A stretch of 64,000 nucleotides of DNA, from NCBI GenBank assembly GCA_020284085.1, contig JACEVL010000209.1:565001-629000 (forward strand). The letters are read 5' to 3'. The translations under genes and the position numbers were made by a program. Positions 47,196-58,259 of this stretch are shown in pieces. Position 1 is the stretch's first letter, and each line of letters opens with the position of its first letter. Below the pieces are notes generated by a model. That model searched no databases. It saw nothing but the letters and a program-made list of their open reading frames with translations, and had not been told where the DNA came from. Source of the stretch: Aporrectodea caliginosa (Eukaryota > Annelida > Clitellata > Crassiclitellata > Lumbricidae).

Positions 47196-47247
47196 CATCC
47201 TCATCATCATCATCATCACCACCACCACCACCACCACCACCACCACC
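46668..47247. repeat. ATC/ACC trinucleotide tract
   Basis: About 580 bases of (CAT)n alternating with blocks of (CAC)n and aatatc variants. The frames across it (poly-His, poly-Ile, poly-Asp, poly-Ser) are repeat translations. The adjacent frame at 47,249-47,437 (minus) looks less repetitive, but I cannot assign it. Confidence 0.97.
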
Positions 47248-47439
47248 TTTAGTTGCCAAGGCAACCATTTGGCTGCGATAGGTGTGAACTAAAGATCTCC
47301 ATTGATGCTCTGTCGTCATTCGTCAATGGTAGTGTTTTCTCATGTTTCGTTCCAAGGCGTGTGATGTCTTCGTTTACATAGTCTACCCACCCGACGTATA
47401 CCGTCGTGGCCTTCTGCAGAGCTGCACAGGGGAACATTC

Positions 47440-48195
47440 ACCACGGTAGAGGTCTACGTCCTCCGCCTCTGCTGGTCTAAAACGGCCTAAACGCAAGCCC
47501 CAAATCTGGCATCAAACAACGTCCATCCCTTTAGTCTCTAATGTATCCCACACGTCGTCTCTCTGTCTCTCAGCGCCCCCTCACAGCATCAGCCCGTCAG
47601 CGCTGATACGCGCGCATAGGCATGTGCTGAGTACACCTACCCCCACTCGACAGCCCTACAGCAGCTGGCCCTAATTGTCAGAGTGCGTACATAGGGAGCA
47701 GCTCAGTGTACACAAGCGTACGCCTATAATTGTACATGCTACAGCTACGGGCGTCTAGTTCGCGATGAGGTCCTTGTGGGTGTCGGTGATTCGTCCGTGA
47801 CATATTTAGACTTAAACGCCCTGGTGGTGGTAGGCCTATACGTAGGCTGCCTGCCTGTCAGAAGTTCGTGCACAAAACTTCGTCTATCCTCTATTTGCGT
47901 AGTAACGGAACAACGATTTAAGACAAAGAAACTGTTAGGAGAGGATTTCGTAGAGTTTGAGGAGTGAACGAACTTCGGATAGCAACTCATCTCCTGTCTG
48001 AGGTTGTATTATATAGTTTTACTGATATTTTACTAATTCGCGTTCGGCTTAGATACTAATTTTCTGGTAGGAACTGAGAATAACAAACTGTATCCTGTTA
48101 TGATGTTATTTAAGTGATTGGATGACATACGATGCTATACTGCGTGATGGAATGTACTCTGGACTTTGGCAAAGGCTGCAGCTAACGCGGCTATG
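47440..48195. other. Unassigned, no gene supported
   Basis: Short opposing frames only (63-81 codons near 47,745-47,990). No module, splice pattern or repeat is recognised. Confidence 0.4.
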
Positions 48196-48199
48196 AGTG

Positions 48200-48312
48200 C
48201 ACCGCTGTAGATGGGAAAATCAGACGGCGAGGGAGAGGACTGGTCTCCCGCCTTCATATGCCGAGGCCAAGAAAAATTAAGTCGCTGAAGTTTCATACCC
48301 ATTACTGCTTTT
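48200..48312 (-). mobile_element. Interspersed repeat family I, copy 4
   Basis: gatgggaaaatcagacggcg, agggagaggactggtctccc, cttcatatgccgaggccaag and aaaaattaagtc, then tttcatacccattactgc, matching the reverse complement of 4,500-4,640. No GAA run is present beside this copy. Confidence 0.7.
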
Positions 48313-48449
48313 ATTTTTCTCGGATAATTGCACCGTCTGACTTGATTGAGCGCAGTGACTGGTCGCTCTATAGATTAACAGTAGGAAAAAGCTATTACTG
48401 ATCTACTGATGATGCTCCTAATTTAATGTCTATTGCTGTTTAAACTCTA

Positions 48450-48640
48450 AACACCATCCAGTCCATCCACCTTATCCGTCTGCCTGCCTGCCTGCCTGGC
48501 TCCTTTAGATCTTGACCTGGTGTCAATAATTTCACCTCTGCCTATCTATTACGTTTTGACTAAGCGCCTGTGAATAAGCTGGTTCCTATGACTTCGCTTT
48601 TTGGATGCTGTAGAAATATCGAGATTACGATTAAGACTCA
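48450..48640 (+). mobile_element. Interspersed repeat family A, copy 4
   Basis: ccttatccgtctgcctgcct, tagatcttgacctggtgtca, tgactaagcgcctgtgaata, agctggttcctatgacttcg and gtagaaatatcgagattacg. It aligns with 34,290-34,425 along its length. Confidence 0.75.
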
Positions 48641-49900
48641 CTTGAGTAATTGGTTTCAATGTAAATTGTTTTAGTACTTCGGATTTCATATGAGTCAATA
48701 GTCAAAGAAATTTATTTTTGTAATGCAATGCTACAGAATTTGTACTATGTACGCTACCTAGCTTATGTGACTAATGTAAGTATAATTTGAGGATTTCGTG
48801 TGACTGCAAACAGCTTAAGTCCCTCTGATACATAATGCGTAAGGTGATTCAGGTGATCAAGCCGCTATGAGGTTTAATCTAACTCATTAGATTGTACCTA
48901 GCTGCGGTTTGTCAGCTGGAGATTTCATCAAACGAATATACAATAGGTTACAATTGGTGGATTCATGTGGAAACAGGTCAGGTTAACCAAAAACCTCTGT
49001 AAAATGGTATCATACGTAGCGGAAGAGGTCTTTGGTTTATAGAGATATGAAACTACCTTAAATGGCGTACAACCGAGGATTGAACTAGAATTCCCTCACC
49101 GCCGGAGATTTAAACTCTCGTCATCATCATCATTCATCAGACATCATCCATCACCCATCATCATCATCGTCGTCATCGTCATCCATCATCATTGTATACG
49201 TGTATATATTACATAAACATATATAATTATATCGTATACATGCATATTGTTTACATGTATATATAATTTTCCCTATACAGCGTGCAGTTGCGTTCTTGCT
49301 TTGCTTCTCTTTCCTTCGCATTGATGAAATTTAATTTCTAATCATCTTCGATCGAATCTCGTCCGCCACTCGTAAGAAACCCGTGATCTGGCTCTTGTCA
49401 AAATCTTACGGAGTTTAAGGGAAAATGTGTGCATGGACTAGCTAAATCATCAGAGTTTTCGTAAAATTGCCAAGGTCTTTGCATCAAATTTTCAAATAGG
49501 TCTACTATGCACACGAACCTGACAGAAAGCAGCCAGTAACGTTATACTGTGGAGTAATTGTTGCCATCTGATGCTCTGCGAAACCCGGAGATGCACCGCG
49601 AGTGGTTCTATTTACGCACAGCAGGAATAGGTTTCACTCAACGACTCTCATTGAAGCTCAGCTACACGCTACAGCAGGCGCATATAGGCTGTATTAAGGC
49701 CTCCATGGCCTAACATAGAGCTGGGCTGTTAGCAGGTTATGCAGCTGTCAGAGGGTGCGATGTGTAGAGGCGGAGGAGGGATGATTCCTCCCGCTGGTCC
49801 AGTCTTTACTTCCCATTGCGGCTACACTGTTCCATCCATTTAAATGGCGTCCATTCATCCTTATAATCCTGTGGTTAAATCAGATTCCCATTGCAGATAC
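48640..49900. other. Unassigned DNA upstream of the follistatin/Kazal gene
   Basis: No exon was identified. Short atcatc-type microsatellites lie at 49,115-49,190 and a tatataat-rich tract at 49,195-49,270. A promoter and 5' UTR for the gene at 50,062 may lie in the last few hundred bases. An acceptor-like ctattattgtag at 50,035-50,046 hints at a 5' UTR intron. Confidence 0.4.
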
Positions 49901-50061
49901 ATTTCGTCTTGACCTTAATCTTTATTTTCAGACTATTTCCCATTGAAGATAGGCATTAGGCATTTGCACCTACATTATTTTGTCAACGCAGTTCTTCCTA
50001 CCCTGTCAATCCTATTATGCCTATTGTTCGGTTTTCTATTATTGTAGACAAGAGACAGAGA

Positions 50062-51019
50062 ATGGTGTCCGCGTGGCGACTGCGATCTTTTCCCGTTTTG
50101 CTGTTGGTCCTCTGTGTCGTGGCATCCACCGTCGAAGGGACCAACGCCGGCGGTGCCTCATCGCGTGGAGGAGGGCAAGACCGAAGGAACGCCGCGAACA
50201 GACAGCGACGCTCAACGACCCCCGATCCACACGAGGAGTCTCCGACCTCACCGTTTCTGGCCGAGGGGTCACACGCTGCGATGCCCGCCCCATGGAGACC
50301 AGAAACAGAGGAAAGGACAAGACACGGAAACAGTGTTAAGGTCACCAGGAAAACGAAATCCAGGAAGAACGGAACGTACGCGGGTCACGTGGCCGTCACC
50401 ATGGAGACGGGGTTGTCGACGACAGGCACGTTACCATTGGCGACAGATCACGTGATTCCGTCGTCGGATATGGTAACGGCATCTGGCGGAGGAGAGGGAA
50501 CGAAGCGAGTGAGACCTGGAGGAGGAAAGTCCTTGGCAGTCACACGGACGTCTGCGGAGACAACAGAATCAATGCAACGGACAACGGACGCGTCCATCAC
50601 TCAGAGAAATCACCGTGTGAAGACAGCAGCAACGACGACTACATATCCGACAACAACTCCAACGACTACAACTCCCACAACTACCACTCCGACGACAACG
50701 ACGATGACGACGACAGCCAAATTGCCAGCACGAAAGCAGTCAACCACAACGACGTCTGCACGAACTGTACCATTCGGCGGAAGGACTTCATCGACGACCA
50801 GGTACAGCAACAGGACGACCTCAAACCAGGGCTCCAGCAAGGGCGAAGGTTGCAGCAGCTCCTGCGAGATGCATCGGTGTGAAACGGTCGAAGCGGAAAT
50901 GTGTCAGGGCCGGGTCGTCAAGGACCGGTGTAACTGCTGCCCAGTCTGTTTTGTTGAGCCACGAAGTACTGATGAATCGAGAGAGGATGTAACCACTCGG
51001 AAAACATCTCATCAGCCAA
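50062..51019 (+). CDS. Exon 1: signal peptide, Thr-rich stalk, IGFBP-like cysteines
   Basis: The donor is CCAA|GTAGGT at 51,020, leaving one base (A) of a split Ser codon. Reading through would continue 43 codons of unrelated sequence to a stop at 51,147. Confidence 0.82.
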
Positions 51020-52644
51020 GTAGGTTTGATTGTTACCAGTGCCATGTCGCCCTGTCTATGGTTGGACTGGGCAGAGCTTCAGTTGTATATAGAGCATTTA
51101 TGAAATTTAGAAGACCTCTTCAGATTCGTCAGGTAGACATGTTCTGACAGGTTATTGAAAAGGCAATATATATATATATATATGCAAATGATGCATGAAT
51201 GTATAAATGTAATTGTAATTGAATACTTATATAGCGCTGCTCAGAAATCAGCAACGCGTAATTGTATATGTGTGTATGAATGTGTATATATGCATACAGA
51301 TTCGTACACACATCATATGCACATCACCTGCATGTACAGATGTACGTCAGCCTACCGTAACGCACGTGCATATATAGACAGAGGTGCCTATATATATAGT
51401 AAGCTTACTCCAAGGCGAATGACGTGTGAGTTTCCTCGCACACGACCGATGTCCAAATATTGACAAGAGGTGGCGTCGCCAACTCCAGATATTTGTGGAC
51501 CCGTTCAGTCAATTACATCCATATTTAACGATATGCTGGGTTTCGTTCTGGTAATTGAAAAGTCTATTGAACAAGGTGAGGTTGGCGTCATCTGCTCGGA
51601 CAGCCAAAGACTATCGTTAAACACTGCAGAGCACTGTATACTACTATGTGACAAGGGCGTAACTTTGGTCTAGAAAGTGAGGAGGACCATATTCTGCGTT
51701 TCCTTTTCTCGACTGTCCACTAATTATAATGGCGCTGTTCATGCGCCATGTCTAATAGTAGTGGTAGTAACAGTGATGACGATGATGATGATGATCACGA
51801 TGCTCGGTAAATTTTTTCTGAGTCTGTCTTGAAGGCCTCCCAAGAAAATAATAATGAGCATTGTTTCTTCTGGTTTGGGAAAGTGGGGATACGGTACCCT
51901 CTTATCTAAAGTGAGGGGACTGGCATCTTTCGTTTCTTCCAGAAACTTACTCCCATGCTCTTATGATGTTCTGATTCAGTCTGGTATTGAGCAACGTAAA
52001 GTCCATGTCAACGTACCTACTGTCGTCAAACGCAGAGGCTGCACGGCTATAGACCATACCTGATACCGATTAGCCCACAGCGGCATTTGACTGAAATTTC
52101 ATCCCATTTACATTTAACCTATTAATTTGATCAGATGAACAGTCGTGTTTTAGAAAACACATTGCATGCAGGTTACACGCGTATTGAGACTAATTGGAAA
52201 TTCTATGTGTGTACAGGCAACGCCTGCGATGGAATGCAGTGTCCGAAGCACAAAGTCTGCATACTGAACATTCAGGGCATTCCGATGTGTCGCTGCCCCA
52301 ACATCTACAGCTGCAAAGGCATCGACCGGAACCCACTGTGTGCCCAGAATGGAATGACCTACAAAAACAAATGCTTCCTCAAGGTCGACGAATGCACCTT
52401 CGGTCGGCGCATCCGTATTGAACATCGCGGTTCTTGTCGCTTCAAGCCAACACCCGCTCAATTCGAACCTTCTGCCATGATGTGGAAGACTTCCAGATAT
52501 GACTCGGACCACAGAACGCAACAAGCAACTCATCAACGCAAGTCGGGGAAGAATGACCCGTGGCGCCACGCAGCGACAAAAAGCGACAAAACGAAATTCA
52601 CCAGGTTGCGCAAGCGTACAGGAAATAAGTCGCAATTTTCCTAA
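50062..52644 (+). CDS. Secreted Thr-rich protein with IGFBP-like and follistatin/Kazal modules
   Basis: Two exons (50,062-51,019 and 52,217-52,644) join with matching phase 1 to encode 461 residues. Residues 1-26 form a signal peptide (MVSAWRLRSFPVLLLVLCVV...). Residues about 27-260 are a Ser/Thr-rich, basic stalk, with TTTTPTTTTPTTTT near residue 200. Residues 264-296 hold a cysteine cluster of the IGFBP N-terminal type (GRVVKDRCNCCPVC). Residues 321-395 form a follistatin/Kazal module with ten cysteines (CRCPNIYSC, then CAQNGMTYKNKC and IEHRGSC). The tail (396-461) is Lys/Arg-rich. IGFBP-like plus Kazal pairing occurs in IGFBP7, KAZALD1 and HTRA1, but here there is no Ig or protease domain. 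A role as an extracellular growth-factor or protease modulator is inferred. I chose the ATG at 50,062 over the upstream in-frame one (50,017) because it starts directly with a signal peptide. Confidence 0.85.
51165..51465. repeat. Short (AT)n and LINE 3'-like fragment in the intron
   Basis: (AT)n at 51,166-51,182, then aattgaatacttatatagcgctgctcagaaatcagcaacg at 51,217-51,258, the atatagcgct signature shared by LINE 3' ends in this window. The rest of the 1.2-kb intron shows nothing recognisable. Confidence 0.5.
52217..52644 (+). CDS. Exon 2: follistatin/Kazal module and basic tail
   Basis: The acceptor tatgtgtgtacag|GC precedes NACDGMQCPKHKVC. The stop is TAA at 52,642-52,644. An ATTAAA at about 52,932 is a candidate polyadenylation signal. 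Confidence 0.87.
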
Positions 52645-52699
52645 ATGTTGTCACTTCAGCCTTTCCTGGACTCTAAGTCTAAGACTACTAACAGACCCA

Positions 52700-53685
52700 T
52701 GGTAAAAAAACCGACACAGAAGGGTTTAACGACGTTTTGCATAGCCAGAATTAGACAGGGTGCGACATGTGGTTAGAGCTGTGAGAGGGTGGGACACACG
52801 TATCGAGTCTTAGTCGAGAAGGTATAACTTAAACGGAAAATAGTTTAAACTATATATATATATAGTGGAGAAGTTAACCTGTTCTGCTACAAATCGCGCC
52901 CTGGAATTGTGGTTATCCTGCCTGTGATTCTATTAAAATGAGCATTTATTACCAGCGAGTGGCGTGGTGACTGGACATGTGACTACAGTCGTTGGCTCAT
53001 CTGAGCTGCTTTGTGGTTTGTCCTAAACAGTCTTTAGACGGCCAACGTAGGCCCTTGTAGTGCTGGGCCCTCGACCTTGAGGTCCGAGTTCATGCAATCC
53101 AGCCACGACTACAAGGCATGTCAAGACTTCTGCTCCACCATATCTGCCCTCTGGACAACTTGCTTTTCTGAACGATACACACTATCGACGATTAGCCAGA
53201 CAGCGAGGGAACCAAGGTAAAGAAAAAGAATTCCATAGGCTCTCCTCCGGCTAAAGCCACTACCAATAACTGTGTACTGCTGTCTGCTGCAATAGGTTTA
53301 TGTATACGGTATCCTGCTCTATCTAAATTGATGGGCGCAGTAGACGTACACGAAAGTGGCATTTTTGCCACATAGGCTATAATATGTTAGATCTACAGTT
53401 AATTTGACAGTAACGTCGAGCTCAGGCATATACTTTGTATAACTTTTACTTCTAGTTTAATTCTCGTAAATCGAACTTTAAAACAATTGTTCATAATTTC
53501 CATATGCTTATGTAACAGACATTGTCAAGCTGCGTGGTTTTAGTGTACGTGGCCACATTTTCAGTCATTTTAGAATAAATCCTATCTGGCACTCGACCAC
53601 GAAGTCACTTTCAAATTCCAGCCAAGGAGCCGTCTTTAAAATAGTTCTTAGGAGCAAGTCTACTCGCCAGAAAATCTTTGTTCAA
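52700..53685. other. Downstream flank of the follistatin/Kazal gene, nothing recognised
   Basis: A short atatatat tract at 52,852 and no further exon or named repeat. Confidence 0.4.
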
Positions 53686-53689
53686 ATAA

Positions 53690-53765
53690 TCGTAATCGTA
53701 AACTCGGAACTTCTACAGCGCCCACAAAAGCGAAGTCGCGGGAACCAGCTTATTCACAGGCACAA
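53690..53765 (-). mobile_element. Interspersed repeat family A, copy 5 (3' end only)
   Basis: taatcgtaatcgtaaactcg, cttctacagcgcccacaaaa and cgggaaccagcttattcacag, identical in order to the start of the 45,605 copy. Confidence 0.75.
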
Positions 53766-53929
53766 TACAATGGATGACAACAAATAACGGGGTACCGACG
53801 TACCGTGCATCTTGTCCTACGCCGCGTGGATCGCCAGCACAGCGCAATCTCACGTGCTGTCCCGCATGTCCATCAGCAGTCAGGCCGTTTAGTTGACCAC
53901 CAAACTGTTTACCTTTAAACTAAACATAA

Positions 53930-54840
53930 GGAGACATTCTAACTCTCCCTTATATTCCTTCGTGGGACAAATTCAACCCATCTCCACTAATATCTAACAA
54001 ATTATTCTTATTCTCTGCGTCTCGATAACCCGAATTATTTATCTCGTCATCCACAGTAGGCCTATTCAACTCAAGTTTTAACTGTCTTCCTCGTCTATCA
54101 CCCATGTCAGTTAAGTCATAAACCCTGGATTCCAGTTCGTCTTCCCAGGCCGAGGCTAAACTCATCCGGCTCTGTTGTCACCATTCACCACTAATCTCGC
54201 TCAGCCCGATTCTGGTACCACGTATCGTGTTCGTGGCGCCCCTAGGGACCACTCCTGCTTCTGACCAACCACTCACGCTGACTCGTTGAGTCGAGTATAG
54301 GGTTTTCCTCACCGGTAGGTACAACCTCTGGATTTGAACCCACCACAACGGCAATTCTCGTATTTCGCTTACGATTCTGCTCATAATAATGCATTCTAGG
54401 TTTATTTGACAATCGCTGACTTCTACGAATAAGATAGGATGTCTTTATCAGTTTCTGGTAATCGTTCCCTTTCTTGTGTTATCAGGACTGTTACCAGAGG
54501 GCGGCCGTGCCTGTCCTTGTCCTCCAAACAAGGGTGGGGGTCTCCATAAGCTCCCTTGGGTTCGAACTCGACGTTGCAGTAATTTGTTACTAGCTGCTCT
54601 ATAGATTGATTTATTTGACGCTCTAGTGATTCAACATCCTTATCAATTTACGTCGCTACCATTCTCTCTTGTCCATTTTGGCGCTCTACAAATTGTCGCA
54701 ATAGTTCTCCCTGGTTTTCCTGACATGCAATAATTATTATCTGCGCTAACATCTTATTCAACTCTGAAGATGTGACATTATTAGTTAACTCAGATTCGGC
54801 CATTTTCGTTTCATCTATGCACAAAGTCAATTAATCTGGC
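53930..54840 (-). pseudogene. Broken minus-strand frames, possibly retroelement-derived
   Basis: Successive minus-strand frames: one starting MAESELTNNVTSSELNKM at about 54,800 (ends TAA at 54,648), then continuing sequence with EPKGAYGDPH-like and QGQARPPSGN-like phrases in other frames, and two further frames at 54,384-54,178 and 54,165-53,950. The hydrophilic, Gln/Glu/Asn-rich composition and the broken layout suggest a decayed gag-like or ORF1-like gene. No diagnostic motif such as a zinc knuckle was found. Confidence 0.3.
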
Positions 54841-54924
54841 AATTACGAAAGATAATAATATTGCGACTGTTCACCTGAATGAAAAAGTTCGATCATCATT
54901 AAAGACGAAGACTTTCCTCTATGA

Positions 54925-54992
54925 TCAGGCCTAGCTCGGGAGCGCTTCTGAGTAGAGCCCTTGAAGAGGTGCTATATAAATTCTATGATTGC

Positions 54993-55022
<30 letters not shown>
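54925..55022 (+). mobile_element. LINE 3' end with (ATTG)n tail
   Basis: gggagcgcttctgagtagag, gaggtgctatataaattc and (ATTG)n, the same module as 35,400-35,480, 62,755-62,825 and (minus) 23,598-23,700. A (TA)n and tctgtctc tract follows at 55,070-55,200. Confidence 0.75.
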
Positions 55023-55024
<2 letters not shown>

Positions 55025-55675
55025 CAAACAAACAAACGGAAGGATAAACTTTGAGAAATATAGTATAAGATATATATATATATATATATCTGTCTGTCTG
55101 TCTCTGTCTGTCTGTCTCTCTCTCTCACTCTCACTATGTCTGCCTGCCTGTCTCTGTCTGTCTGTCTGTCACTCTCCCTCTCTCTCTCCCTCTCTCTCTC
55201 GACATATATACTTGTTCACAACTTCTTGACGATTGACCAGGTTCTGCCAGACATTCAGGCGCCAAATTCAGCGGAGGGCCGTTCAGCCAATCATGTCAAT
55301 TCCCTTTAGCGAGAGCGCTTCTGATTGGTGCAGATATTTCCTGCAATACAGCCTATTAATGGACATTTTTATAGCGCTGCATGACCATCTAAAGTAAAGA
55401 CCCCGTTGAGCCAGTTTGGTCCCACTTCAAAGTTTATAGCATTGTACCAACGTTCAACGCAACACGATAGGTTTATTGGCACACATATAGCAAACAGAAA
55501 ATCAGAAATACAGTTTCAATTAAATTTCGTTCACCAAGATGTAAAGCACAATGTAACTGACGTAGAGACAAGTTAAACTGTCAACATGTACATCAACAAG
55601 CAATTGGACCTATATGTAAACGGCAGACGTTCCTGCATTGAATTGTCATTGCGTGTGCTCTACTGATATTCAGGT

Positions 55676-56557
55676 CAGTGTTGTATCAATTACATTCTAA
55701 ATGTAACTCAATTATAATTGCAATTACATGCCTGTAAATGTAATTGAATTACAATTACTTGATTTTGAAAGTAATTGAATTACAATTACATTTTGATTGT
55801 AATTCAATTACCAATTACTTTTCCATTATTCCTTTAAAATTGGCAAATTATTTAGAATTATTTCGATAATTTTTTATTTACTGTATTTTTAAACTCGAAC
55901 ATCCAATGGACCAATGGCCTGTAAATTGTAATAATATACACATTCAATTGTATTATAAGTTTGTCAGGTATCCAAAATACGATTTGCAATTATAATCCAC
56001 TAAACAAGACAGAGTTTATTTGATTTTTAGTAGAAGTTTTTCAAAATGATAGTCTGTTAGAGAACTCAGTTGGGTGAGTGAGTCAATTTGTCCACCAGTG
56101 CTAAAGAGACGCTCAACTGGAGCTGAAGCTGGAAGCTCTGTTTTCTGTAGGCAGCCGCAGTAAGCTAGCTAAGAATGAGTGCGTGACTGCATGGATAATT
56201 ATGTGCTTGGATAGTCTGACAATGAAGGTCAGCCCTTGCCCTCAGGTCTATCAAAGTGTGCTGTAAGATTGTAAGAGGGGTGTAAGGAAAGAATAATGTT
56301 GACAATTAGCCTATGTTGTCATGCAAACATAATGCACAGCAGTTTATTCAACCCGGCAGGCTGTCATCTTTGCTGACTTTATGAAAGTAATTTGTAATTT
56401 AGACTTCATTCAATTACAAATTACATGCAATATTGTAATTGAAATACAATTACAATTACTGGACTTCAAATGTAATTCAATTACAATTACAATTACAGAA
56501 CTTGTAATTCAATTACGTAATTCAATTACATGTATTTCAATTACTGAACAAACACTG
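55676..56557 (-). mobile_element. hAT transposon remnant (882 bp) with transposase scrap
   Basis: Begins CAGTGTTGTATCAATTAC, ends CAATTACTGAACAAACACTG and is flanked by identical 8-base duplications ATTCAGGT (55,668-55,675 and 56,558-56,565). Both subterminal regions are dense in gtaattgaattac words. On the minus strand at about 56,150-56,041 the frame reads LPASAPVERLFSTGG, the conserved hAT C-terminal dimerisation motif, followed by LTDYHFE. The rest of the transposase is gone, so this is an internally deleted, non-autonomous copy. Confidence 0.95.
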
Positions 56558-56695
56558 ATTCAGGTTCACAAATAGCATAATCAGTCGCAGAGATAGATCA
56601 CATGAAAAGGTGCATAAGAATTTAATCAAATTCGCTGTGATATCAAGTCAGTTGGAAATGTAACTTATGTACAATTGTATACATGCGTTCAAAAA

Positions 56696-57204
56696 CTAAG
56701 TTTCCTTTATCCTCATGTAACTGTATACGAATTGTATGGGTGGACCAAAGGGAATACTATAGAAAAACCCACACGGTCCGGCTCCGTTTAAATTTATCGA
56801 AGCAGACGCCATGCTTGCCGTGCATGAGTACCACCATCCACCTTTGCACTGCATAGCATGCTCTGCGCAACAACATGGCTGATTGTTCACGTCCTTTGTC
56901 GAGAATTTATATTTTCGGCTTGTCGATCCAAACGGGTCGTATTGTCCCGTGGAACCGGCCATGAGGTACTCATCGCTCTCGTTGTCTTGTATATATTGGT
57001 TATAGGAAATAGGGAACAATAACCCCATCTCATCTTTCAAATCGATGCAGAGCTTCCAGGTTTTTCCATTGTTCGTCATTCGGGAGACTTCATCCAGTCC
57101 ATAAAAGAATCCGCCGTTAGAATCGCTGAATCCATACTTGTAGGCAGACCATGGCTGATCCAGTCCGTATCCTAGGTTGGAATGAATCAGAATGTTGGGC
57201 GTTT
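56696..57204 (-). CDS. Fibrinogen-related domain, last exon of a PAN/mucin/FReD gene
   Basis: On the minus strand, acceptor ttatccttgtctacag|AA (phase 1) opens 169 codons to TAG at 56,696-56,698. The sequence follows a fibrinogen C-terminal domain from its GGWTVIQRR position to the end: WSAYKYGFSDSNGGFFYGLDEV, where the family has W..Y..GFGDLNGEFWLG, then KLCIDLKDEMG, YKFSTKDVNN, CKGGWWYSC and YSYMRIK. Such domains bind carbohydrates or acetyl groups in ficolins, tachylectins and invertebrate FREPs. The calcium-binding DRDND region is replaced by DVNNQPCCCAEHAM, and extra cysteines are present. The N-terminal third of the domain should lie in an upstream exon, which I could not find in 57,205-59,336. 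Extracellular lectin function is inferred from the family. Confidence 0.85.
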
Positions 57205-57528
57205 CTGTAGACAAGGATAAACTGAAATAGGTTCAAATGCATTGCAGTCACAGCTATAGCATCGTAAAGATCTTGTGATGATTTTTCGGAGTCAACATCT
57301 ATTGGAATACATGACGAAATATTCTGTTGAAAATGTGGGCCCAAAGTACTGTAGGGGTGTCCAGAAATATGATGCATTGCAGAAACCAACCATTCCCTAT
57401 TTCTTTACAATTATTCTATTCATATATTGTCTATAAATATGTTTTACAGAATTTTAAATTGTTATCCTGAGGTCCCTCAAAGCCCCCGAACATACCATAC
57501 TTAAACTCCCAGGACCGAAGGCGCACAT

Positions 57529-58254
57529 GTTTGGGTCTTGGAACTTGGGTCCATTGTCGATTTACTCTTTTAATTAATCACAAAAAATTAACGAAGAGTC
57601 CAATTTGGATGAACTTTTTAGTGTTTGTTTATCTCGATGAGAGCTACATCGAGATGAAATAATTATAGATAGGCCTATTAAATTCACGGTCATTCAAGGT
57701 CATTTCAAGGTCATAAGAAACGAACTCTAACAAAAATCGTAGAAAAATGATAAGATAATTGTTGAAATTGGTTAATTCTTGTTTTTCTCGTCTTGAAAAG
57801 GGCTACCTGTGATAAGAAACAAGGATACCAAATGTAAGACGATCAAAAGTTATTTTAAGGATAAAAAGGTCAATTTTCGAGAAAAATCATGGTCTGAAAT
57901 TGACCTTTTTGTCCTTAAAATAACTTTTGATCGTCTTACATTTGGTATCCTTGTTTCTTATCACAGGTAGCCCTTTTCAAGACGAGAAATGGAAGAAAGA
58001 ATGAAATAATTTCAACAATTATTAATTATTGGCTGAGACCTGATCATTTTTCTTCGAATTTCTTTAGATCTAGTTTCTTATGACCTTGAAATGACTTTTA
58101 ACGACCCTGAATTTAGTATCTATATTTTATCGGAATATAGCTCTCATCGAGACAAACAAAGAGTAAAAAGGTCATACAAATTGGACTCTTCGTTAATTTT
58201 GTTGTGATAAAAAGAGTAAATCGACAATGGACCCAAGTTCCAAGACCCAAACAC
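57529..58254. mobile_element. 726-base palindrome (foldback-type element) in the intron
   Basis: The left arm starts gtttgggtcttggaacttgg and the right arm ends ccaagttccaagacccaaac. The arms stay complementary for about 350 bases each (inner end aaaggtcaattt / aaattgaccttt) with a centre near 57,888. Similarity is near perfect in the inner 100 bases and lower in the middle. No coding capacity or clear target duplication. Consistent with a foldback element or a large-TIR MITE. Confidence 0.9.
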
Positions 58255-58259
58255 AAAGT

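Noticed and set aside
46549..47319. 256-residue Asp/Gly-rich minus-strand frame
   Set aside because: It coincides with the ATC/ACC tract and overlaps poly-His, poly-Ile and poly-Ser frames. No independent support, although the short non-repeat ends remain unexplained.
50017..50061. Upstream in-frame ATG as the start of the follistatin/Kazal protein
   Set aside because: It would add 15 polar and hydrophobic residues before the signal peptide, and an acceptor-like ctattattgtag lies between the two ATGs.
57117..57389. Minus-strand frame (SSQDLYDAI) as the missing first part of the fibrinogen-related domain
   Set aside because: No GGGW or conserved cysteine pattern, and it overlaps the acceptor of the FReD exon.
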